Positions 1 through 5,000 of a stretch of DNA of 5,000 nt are shown piece by piece. The position numbers and the translations under genes were made by a program. Within the stretch, counting starts at the first letter, position 1. The number at the start of each line of letters is the position of its first letter. Source of the DNA: Deltaproteobacteria bacterium (GTDB lineage: Bacteria; Desulfobacterota; Desulfobacteria; Desulfobacterales; Desulfatirhabdiaceae); NCBI GenBank assembly GCA_026388755.1, contig JAPLJE010000187.1, positions 1-5,000 on the forward strand, written 5' to 3'. The notes under the pieces are model-generated. The model saw only the letters and a program-made list of their open reading frames with translations, was not told the origin of the DNA and did no database searches.

Positions 1-29
1 AAACAGGTGACTAAATTCCTGCAATAACC

Positions 30-1037
30 ATGCGCCCTTTGCTCCATCCCCGACTGGTCAACGGGCCGTTAGATGATCCGGGTCTATATATTGCCTTTGT
101 CTTTGAAAAATATGCAATTCTGTTTGATCTCGGCGAGATTGATTCCCTTTCCTCCAGAGACATCCTTAAAATCAGCCATGTTTTTGTCACCCATACCCAC
201 ATGGACCATTTTTCCGGATTTGACAGGCTGCTTCGACTGTTTCTGGGCCGGAACAAGGCCCTTTCGCTTTATGGACCAGAGGGGTTCATCAACAACGTAG
301 CTGGCAAGCTGGCCGGTTATTCCTGGAACCTTGTGGATCGCTATGACAATTCCTTTTCGCTGAACATTACCGAAATCCACCCGGACCGTCGTATCTGCTG
401 TCGGTTTTCCTGCAGGAATCGATTTCTACCGGAAACACCGGTGGTTGAAAAACCGTTTTGTTCTGTCCTGGTTGAAGCACCCGGATGGATCGTCTCCACG
501 GTCATTCTGGACCATGGTCTTCCCTGTCTGGCATTTTCCATTCAAGAAAAATTTCATGTCAACATCAAAAAAGATCGCCTTGAAGCCATAGGCCTTGAAG
601 TCGGCCCCTGGATCATGGACTTCAAACAGGCGCTGTTTGCCAGCAATGATCCATCATCCATCTTTCAAGTGATCGACGCAAAGCACCCTGAACGCCATAT
701 CTCTTATGAGCTTGGGTGGCTAAGCCGGGAAATCGCCGCCATTTCTTCGGGACAGAAAATCACGTATGTCACGGATGCGGTTTTCAGTAAGTCCAATATC
801 GAAAAAATGGTGGATCTGGCCAAAGGATCCGACCATCTCTTTATCGAGGCAGCTTTCCTGGAAAACCACAGACACATTGCCGAAGACAAATATCACCTGA
901 CCGCATGGCAGGCAGGAACCCTGGCAGCCATGGCCGGAGTCAGACATTTTACGATTTTTCATTATTCTCCCCGCTATACCGGCAAGGAAGACTTATTAAT
1001 CGAAGAAGCCATTCGGGCATATAACCGGATGCCGTAA
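30..1037 (+). CDS. MBL-fold metallohydrolase, RNase Z-like
   Basis: A 335-residue protein of the metallo-beta-lactamase fold, closest in pattern to ribonuclease Z (tRNA 3'-end endonuclease). The metal-binding motif HTHMDH is at residues 55-60, preceded by FDLGE (32-36). Further likely zinc ligands are H162 in LDHGLPCLAF, D249 in YVTDA, and H311 in FHYSPRY. A histidine motif, KYHLTAWQAG, lies at 287-296. The order and the C-terminal HLT/HYSPRY signature are those of RNase Z. However, the N-terminus lacks the usual GTsagxPT opening and the motif reads HTHMDH rather than HLHGDH, so tRNA processing is an inference. No signal peptide is seen, so it is probably cytoplasmic. ATG 30 is the only ordinary start, because an in-frame stop lies at 12-14. 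There is no clear Shine-Dalgarno immediately upstream (AGGTGA at 5-10 is too far), which would fit coupling to a gene ending just before. Family assignment is firm; substrate is not. Confidence -1.
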   Translation: MRPLLHPRLVNGPLDDPGLYIAFVFEKYAILFDLGEIDSLSSRDILKISHVFVTHTHMDHFSGFDRLLRLFLGRNKALSLYGPEGFINNVAGKLAGYSWNLVDRYDNSFSLNITEIHPDRRICCRFSCRNRFLPETPVVEKPFCSVLVEAPGWIVSTVILDHGLPCLAFSIQEKFHVNIKKDRLEAIGLEVGPWIMDFKQALFASNDPSSIFQVIDAKHPERHISYELGWLSREIAAISSGQKITYVTDAVFSKSNIEKMVDLAKGSDHLFIEAAFLENHRHIAEDKYHLTAWQAGTLAAMAGVRHFTIFHYSPRYTGKEDLLIEEAIRAYNRMP

Positions 1038-1110
1038 CCCCCGGTAGTGGCCGTATCGAAATGGTCATTATTTGTTGAGATTGAAAGAGGATTGGGGCTT
1101 TTTATTGTTC

Positions 1111-2010
1111 ATGCTGACCTATATCAAACTCATATTAACCGCCGTATTCTGGGGCGGGACGTTTATTGCAGGAAAAGTCGTTGCCCGGGATGTTCTGCCC
1201 TTTTCAGCTGCGTTTCTGCGGTTTGCCATTGCCTCCGTGTTTTTGGTTCTGATTACTTGTAGGGTTGAAGGGAAACTGCCCCGAATTGAGCGATCGTTGA
1301 TTTTGCCGATCTTTCTTCTGGGGCTGACCGGAGTTTTTGCCTACAATGCTTTCTTTTTCAAGGGACTTCAGTCCATTGATGCCGGGCGCGCGGCACTGAT
1401 TATTGCGTTAAATCCGGTTATGATCTCATTTTTCTCATCCATCCTGTTCAAGGAAGAACTAACGCCCATCAAGATCATCGGAATTCTATTGTCCGTTATT
1501 GGGGCGATGACCGTTATCTCCAGAGGCAACCCCCTTCATCTCTTCCAGGGCCATCTGGGATGGGGGGAGATGAATATTTTCGGCTGCGTGTTAAGCTGGG
1601 TTTCCTTTTCACTGATCGGAAAATCCGTCCTGGGCAAGATCTCACCGCTGGTCTCGATCTGCTATTCATCCCTTGCCGGGACAGCGGCATTAATGATTCC
1701 GGCGCTGTTGGAAGGCTTATGGTCTTTTCTTCCGTCGTATTCAGGCATTACCTGGCTGGGGCTGTTTTACCTGGGATTTTTTGGAACGGTTCTGGGATTC
1801 GTCTGGTATTATGAGGGGATAAAAAAAATCGGGCCGACAAAAGCCGGACTGTTTATCAATGTCGTACCGCTGTCCGCAGTCGTTCTGGCTTTTTTTCTAC
1901 TGAACGAGCCTTTGACCCTGTCTTTGCTGATCGGCGCCGTTCTGGTCAGCACTGGCATCTATTTGACCAATATGGGTTTTGGAAAGCTAAGCGCTCAGGA
2001 CCACCACTGA
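1111..2010 (+). CDS. EamA/DMT-family permease
   Basis: About 299 residues and very hydrophobic, with the usual layout of the drug/metabolite transporter superfamily: two tandem EamA repeats of about five membrane helices each. The first begins with the typical FWGGTFIAGKVV segment in helix 1. The second follows the NIFGCVLSWVSFSLIGK stretch and ends with a helix containing SLLIGAVLVSTGIYLTNMG. Conserved family features include GRAALIIALNPV in the first repeat, ILLSVIGAM near its end, and GPTKAGLFINVVPLSAV in the second. It should be an inner-membrane exporter or permease for a small metabolite; the substrate cannot be read from sequence. The start is uncertain. The frame is open back to TTG 1072, but ATG 1111 puts the charged residue and helix 1 where the family has them. 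The GAGG at 1087-1090 and GGGG at 1094-1097 are both rather far upstream for a good ribosome binding site. It lies 73 bases after the hydrolase gene and may share its transcript. Confidence -1.
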   Translation: MLTYIKLILTAVFWGGTFIAGKVVARDVLPFSAAFLRFAIASVFLVLITCRVEGKLPRIERSLILPIFLLGLTGVFAYNAFFFKGLQSIDAGRAALIIALNPVMISFFSSILFKEELTPIKIIGILLSVIGAMTVISRGNPLHLFQGHLGWGEMNIFGCVLSWVSFSLIGKSVLGKISPLVSICYSSLAGTAALMIPALLEGLWSFLPSYSGITWLGLFYLGFFGTVLGFVWYYEGIKKIGPTKAGLFINVVPLSAVVLAFFLLNEPLTLSLLIGAVLVSTGIYLTNMGFGKLSAQDHH

Positions 2011-2040
2011 GTGAAAACGGATGCGTTTGGGTTTCGCTCA
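2008..2040 (+). terminator. Possible weak stem-loop after the EamA gene
   Basis: Bases 2008-2016 pair with 2032-2040 in a nine-pair stem that includes one G.T pair, around a 15-base loop. It begins at the stop codon of the transporter gene and precedes the rpsT promoter candidate. The stem is AT-rich and is followed only by ATGATATTTATT rather than a clean T run, so termination here is a weak inference. Confidence -1.
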
Positions 2041-2054
2041 ATGATATTTATTGC

Positions 2055-2085
2055 TTGACAATTCGATAGAATTTCTATAGATAAT
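2055..2085 (+). promoter_or_regulatory. Candidate sigma-70 promoter for rpsT
   Basis: A perfect -35 hexamer TTGACA lies at 2055-2060. The -10 region is TATAGATAAT at 2076-2085. It offers TATAGA (spacing 15) or GATAAT (spacing 19), so neither gives the ideal 17-base spacing with a consensus hexamer. The stretch is markedly AT-rich and sits about 60 bases before the rpsT start, leaving a leader of roughly 50 bases. No other good promoter is seen between the transporter gene and rpsT. Confidence -1.
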
Positions 2086-2123
2086 TTGAGTTTGAGAAAA
2101 TAATATTTGATAGCTGTTAAGAT

Positions 2124-2135
2124 AAGGAGAAGGAG
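2124..2135 (+). promoter_or_regulatory. Double Shine-Dalgarno deciding the rpsT start
   Basis: The sequence AAGGAGAAGGAG contains two overlapping purine-rich Shine-Dalgarno elements. The second (AAGGAG, 2130-2135) is seven bases before the TTG at 2143, a good spacing. This fixes the S20 start at that TTG and excludes the longer upstream reading of the same frame, which would begin before this element. Confidence -1.
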
Positions 2136-2142
2136 AAATTCT

Positions 2143-2412
2143 TTGGCAAATCACAAATCCGCTTTAAAACGTGCACGACAGAATGTAGATCGCCGGATGA
2201 GAAACAAGTCCACCAAAACAAGAGTTAGATCCGTCATAAAAGATTTTCGCGCTGCGGCGGCACAGCCATCGGGTCAGGATCTGACGGCTGATCTGAATAT
2301 TGCAAAATCGGTTATTGACAAAGCAGCCAAGAAAGGCTGCCTTCACCCCAATACTGCGGCTCGAAAAATCTCCAGAATGTCCAAACTTCTGAATTCAATA
2401 GCCAAGCTGTAA
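2143..2412 (+). CDS. rpsT: 30S ribosomal protein S20
   Basis: An 89-residue, highly basic protein (E. coli S20 has 87) that is a primary 16S rRNA-binding protein of the small subunit and acts in early assembly of the 30S body. The N-terminus ANHKSALKRARQN and the C-terminal CLHPNTAARKISRMSKLLN segment are the family signatures. The alternation of lysine/arginine-rich stretches matches its helical-bundle rRNA-binding form. The start is TTG 2143, chosen because S20 proteins begin M-A-N-H-K-S and because of the strong Shine-Dalgarno just upstream. E. coli rpsT also uses a UUG start, which there contributes to feedback control of S20 synthesis; similar autoregulation here is an inference. The gene appears to be a monocistronic unit with its own promoter, facing the leuS-lptE operon. 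Confidence -1.
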   Translation: MANHKSALKRARQNVDRRMRNKSTKTRVRSVIKDFRAAAAQPSGQDLTADLNIAKSVIDKAAKKGCLHPNTAARKISRMSKLLNSIAKL

Positions 2413-2453
2413 TCCGTATCATTTTTGATTTATGGCGTTCGGGCTTAATTTCT

Positions 2454-2501
2454 TTGTTAAAGACCAGGAATGGAAAAAGGCGCGTTTCTGGTCTTTAACG
2501 A
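2454..2501. terminator. Long stem-loop between convergent rpsT and lptE
   Basis: Bases 2454-2470 pair with 2485-2501, giving 17 pairs on the + strand (two of them G.T wobbles) around a 14-base loop. The core 2456-2467/2488-2499 is 12 perfect Watson-Crick pairs and so folds in transcripts of either strand. It starts 41 bases after the rpsT stop and ends five bases beyond the lptE stop. Neither strand has a proper T run after the stem, so it is not a textbook Rho-independent terminator. A shared terminator or 3'-end-stabilising hairpin for both convergent transcripts is the most likely role. Confidence -1.
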
Positions 2502-2506
2502 CGCTG

Positions 2507-3031
2507 TTAAAAATCATCCGTCAGCCGGTTAAACACCTTTTCCGCCAGCCTTTTTGAAAGAATCTGAATCGCTGTTTTCTTATTCTGTTCAGTCAGTGTT
2601 TTGTCATCCGTAACATTGTAGGCTTGGTTGGCATTGATTCCATTTACAGCCCAAATGATTTTTCCTTTTTGATCTACCAGTTTCAGGGTAATTCCAAGAA
2701 TAACCCGACGTTGTGTAGATATACTTTGAGAGCTGTGTGCAATGGTCGTATTTTGAATAGAGTCAATGCTTCCGGATAAAATCCCTTCTGCTTCTTCCTG
2801 CCGGCTCAGCACGTCTTTTCTTCTCAGAATAAATTCAGTTATCAAATCATCGGTGATATATCTCTCGATGCCAGCTTCAGACGTTTTGTTTTCGATCACT
2901 GAAACATAGATTCGTGTCACGCCGGATGGCAATGAGCCGGTACCGGAAAACCGATACGAGCAGCCCCACAAAACAGGCAACAATCCTACAAGCAAAATGG
3001 TATATTTTATTTTAGAAAAAAATGTCATCAT
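2507..3031 (-). CDS. lptE: LPS-assembly lipoprotein LptE
   Basis: A 174-residue outer-membrane lipoprotein of the LptE (RlpB) family, somewhat shorter than E. coli LptE (about 193). A positively charged start followed by a hydrophobic core ends in the lipobox LWGC, with C24 the predicted lipidated cysteine. The mature part opens with the family pattern [20 protein letters not shown] and continues with a conserved [21 protein letters not shown] segment. Known role: LptE sits as a plug in the LptD barrel and is needed to place lipopolysaccharide in the outer leaflet. The start codon overlaps the leuS stop (ATGA on the minus strand). A second in-frame ATG follows at once, so the start could be one codon later. 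No strong Shine-Dalgarno precedes it, which supports translation by coupling to leuS. holA, which follows lptE in E. coli, is not found here. Confidence -1.
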   Translation of the reverse strand: MMTFFSKIKYTILLVGLLPVLWGCSYRFSGTGSLPSGVTRIYVSVIENKTSEAGIERYITDDLITEFILRRKDVLSRQEEAEGILSGSIDSIQNTTIAHSSQSISTQRRVILGITLKLVDQKGKIIWAVNGINANQAYNVTDDKTLTEQNKKTAIQILSKRLAEKVFNRLTDDF

Positions 3032-5000
3032 ATTACGATGTTTACCAGTTTTTTCTGAACCACGACGATCTTTTTGATGGACTTTCCATCGATCATTTTT
3101 TGAACCCGTTCGTCGGATAAAGCCATCTGTTCAATCGCTGCATCTTCGGCATCTGCCGCAACGCTGAATTTACTTCTCAGCTTTCCGTTAACCTGGACCA
3201 CAACAAGCAGCATATCTTTTACCAGTGCTTCAGGACAATGCACCGGCCAGGATGCCATAAATATGCTGTCATTTCCCAGTTCAGACCAGATTTCTTCGGC
3301 AATATGCGGTGTAACTGGAGAGAGCAGCAAAACAACCGACTCTATGGCGAGCCGAAACAGGCTTGTTTTTACAGGCGATTTCTCATCCACCGAAAATCCG
3401 TACAGCATGTTGACCAGTTCCATAACAGCGCTGATGGCTGTATTAAAATGAAATCGATCCTCGATATCGCTGGTGACTTTAAATATCGTTTGATGAATTT
3501 TTTTATACAGATCCCGAAGTTCCGGTTCCAGATCATCCATAGATCCATCAAAGGCTACCACCGGACGGATATATGGCATCCACGCAGCACAAAGCCGCCA
3601 AACCCGATGTAAAAACCGGTAACTGCCCTCAACGCCTTGCTCGTTCCACTCCAGCCGTCTCTCGGGCGGAGAGGCAAACAGACAGAACAGCCGGGTTGTA
3701 TCTGCACCGTATTTATCGAGTAAAATATGGGGATCGACAACATTCTTCTTGGATTTAGACATTTTTTCGACCCTGCCGATAGCCACTGCCTGGTCGCAGC
3801 GTTTACACCGCCGCTCTTTACCTTCAGTGGCTTCATCAGGAAATAAAAAACCATGCGTCTGGCAATGCACCGTTTCCTTGCAGACCATTCCTTGGGTGAG
3901 CAACCGGGTAAAGGGCTCTTTATAGGTGATCAGTCCCATATCCCGGAGAACTCGCGTATAGTACCGGGAATACAGAAGATGCAGGATGGCATGTTCCACA
4001 CCCCCAATGTACTGATCCACAGGCATCCAGTAGTCAACCGCCTTGGGATCGAACATCCCTTCGTGATAGTCCGGACTACAGAAGCGCTGAAAATACCACG
4101 AAGATTCCACAAACGTATCCATGGTGTCGGTTTCCCTTCGGGCAGAAGGGCTGGCACATTTCGGACAGAGTGTGCTGGCAAAATAGTCAAGGGTTGGCAG
4201 CGGAGACCGCCCTCCTTCCAGAAGATCGGCGTCCTCTGGCAACACAATGGGAAGATCGGACTCGGAAACTGGAACAATGCCACAGGCATCGCAATGAATC
4301 ATAGGAATGGGCGCTCCCCAGTAGCGCTGCCGAGATATACCCCAGTCGCGAAGCCGAAAACTGATGGTACGCTTTCCCAAGTGATGGGCTTCCAGAAAAT
4401 CCGCAATGGACTCAAGGGCAAGGGTGTTTTTTATGCCGTTGAAATCGCCGGAGTTGATCATCACGCCATCGCTCGCGTATGCTTCTACCATTGCCGCCGG
4501 ATCCAGATCCTCATCCGGTTTTACCACCACGATGATTTCCAGCCCATACTTTCTAGCAAAATCAAAGTCCCGTTGATCATGGGCAGGAACCGACATGACA
4601 GCCCCGGTACCATATCCCATCAAAGCAAAATTGGCGGTATAAACAGGCATTTTTCTGCCGCTGAGTGGATTGATACACCATGCACCGGTAAATACACCTT
4701 CTTTTCCTGGGAAGTCCCTTTCGACAATTTCTGAACCATCGGATGCTCGGGCGCCAAGCACATGAATGTAGCCCCGAAAATCGTGTCCTGCCGGGTGGTA
4801 AATACCACAATCTCCTCGGATGAATTCTCTACCGCAAAGCGAATCTCGGCGCCAATGCTCTTTCCGATCCAGTTCTTCTGCATGGCGACCACTTTCTCCG
4901 GCCATCCGGGTAGCAGATCGCAGTGAACCAGAAGATCTTCTGCATAATCCGTAATCCTGAAAAACCACTGGGCCAGTTTTTTCTGACGGACCGGGTTTCC
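3028..5000 (-). CDS. leuS: Leucyl-tRNA synthetase, 5'-truncated by window, frameshifted
   Basis: Class I aminoacyl-tRNA synthetase charging tRNA-Leu, in the cytoplasm. About 650 C-terminal residues are visible; the Rossmann start and HIGH motif lie beyond 5000. In order: the [14 protein letters not shown] segment and QKNWIGKS (near 4875); the editing-domain threonine-rich [11 protein letters not shown] (about 4770-4800); then, in a different frame, [24 protein letters not shown] (editing pocket, about 4567-4610), [15 protein letters not shown], the zinc-type CDAC and CPKC pairs, [18 protein letters not shown] (3751-3765), the anticodon-binding domain, and the C-terminal KKLVNIVI tail. The frame changes near 4704. 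Without correction, the upstream frame stops at 4620. The ATG at 4968 that opens the downstream frame is not a real start, because about 87 residues from it are out-of-frame noise. All other catalytic landmarks look intact, so the gene is either recently broken or misassembled. Its stop overlaps the lptE start. Confidence -1.
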   Translation of the reverse strand, partial: KPGPSEKTGPVVFQDYGLCRRSSGSLRSATRMAGESGRHAEELDRKEHWRRDSLCGREFIRGDCGIYHPAGHDFRGYIHVLGARASDGSEIVERDFPGKEGVFTGAWCINPLSGRKMPVYTANFALMGYGTGAVMSVPAHDQRDFDFARKYGLEIIVVVKPDEDLDPAAMVEAYASDGVMINSGDFNGIKNTLALESIADFLEAHHLGKRTISFRLRDWGISRQRYWGAPIPMIHCDACGIVPVSESDLPIVLPEDADLLEGGRSPLPTLDYFASTLCPKCASPSARRETDTMDTFVESSWYFQRFCSPDYHEGMFDPKAVDYWMPVDQYIGGVEHAILHLLYSRYYTRVLRDMGLITYKEPFTRLLTQGMVCKETVHCQTHGFLFPDEATEGKERRCKRCDQAVAIGRVEKMSKSKKNVVDPHILLDKYGADTTRLFCLFASPPERRLEWNEQGVEGSYRFLHRVWRLCAAWMPYIRPVVAFDGSMDDLEPELRDLYKKIHQTIFKVTSDIEDRFHFNTAISAVMELVNMLYGFSVDEKSPVKTSLFRLAIESVVLLLSPVTPHIAEEIWSELGNDSIFMASWPVHCPEALVKDMLLVVVQVNGKLRSKFSVAADAEDAAIEQMALSDERVQKMIDGKSIKKIVVVQKKLVNIVI
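4698..4712 (-). other. leuS: Frameshift and probable small deletion in leuS
   Basis: Reading the minus strand, LeuRS homology runs in the first frame through [17 protein letters not shown], with the last E codon at 4706-4704. It then resumes in the other frame with [13 protein letters not shown] from 4704 or 4701. The two frames cross in the A/G-rich stretch CAGGAAAAGAAGG. Known LeuRS proteins have roughly 20-27 residues between these two blocks, so about 60-80 bases, a number one more than a multiple of three, appear to be absent. The count is an estimate from remembered homologues. Confidence -1.

Noticed and set aside
1..27. Possible tail of an upstream + strand gene ending K-Q-V-T-K-F-L-Q and stop at 25-27
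   Set aside because: Only eight codons are visible and they carry no recognisable signal, although an upstream gene ending here would explain the poor ribosome binding site of the hydrolase gene.
1047..1262. A 71-residue + strand frame overlapping the transporter start
   Set aside because: It overlaps the well-supported EamA frame and has no family resemblance or ribosome binding site.
2107..2142. Longer rpsT starting upstream of the TTG at 2143
   Set aside because: The extra residues are simply the translated Shine-Dalgarno region, and S20 proteins begin at M-A-N-H-K-S.
4698..4707. Programmed -1 frameshifting in leuS at the A-AAG slippery-like site
   Set aside because: The direction fits a -1 slip, but programmed frameshifting is not known for LeuRS. 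It would also not supply the missing editing-domain residues. A deletion or assembly error is simpler.
3853..4734. A 293-residue open frame on the + strand
   Set aside because: It lies wholly antisense to leuS, whose protein homology is clear throughout. The translation shows no recognisable family pattern.

Overview
The window is an ordinary piece of bacterial chromosome with five protein genes and no mobile element, CRISPR array, rRNA or tRNA. The LptE-type lipoprotein implies a Gram-negative (diderm) cell that assembles lipopolysaccharide. The style of the RNase Z-like hydrolase and of the leucyl-tRNA synthetase, together with moderate GC, suggests a Desulfobacterota (former Deltaproteobacteria) lineage, perhaps near Desulfobacteraceae or Desulfosarcinaceae. 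That placement is inferred from remembered family patterns, not from a search.

Layout on the + strand: a metallo-beta-lactamase-fold, RNase Z-like hydrolase (30-1037); a ten-helix EamA/DMT-family transporter (about 1111-2010); a short intergenic region with a probable promoter and a strong ribosome binding site; and rpsT for ribosomal protein S20, starting at a TTG codon (2143-2412). A long stem-loop (2454-2501) fills the gap between rpsT and the convergent minus-strand genes.

Layout on the - strand: leuS (leucyl-tRNA synthetase) enters from the right edge and runs to 3028. Its stop overlaps the start of lptE (3031-2507) in an ATGA junction, so the two are probably co-transcribed and translationally coupled. 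leuS-lptE is also a familiar pairing in gammaproteobacteria.

The most notable observation is that leuS is not one continuous reading frame. From 5000 to about 4704 the synthetase sequence is in one frame, and from about 4704 to 3028 it is in another. At the switch, roughly 20-27 residues expected inside the CP1 editing domain appear to be missing. This looks like a small out-of-frame deletion within an A/G-rich stretch, either a sequencing or assembly error or a real lesion. I saw no previously undescribed system in the window.
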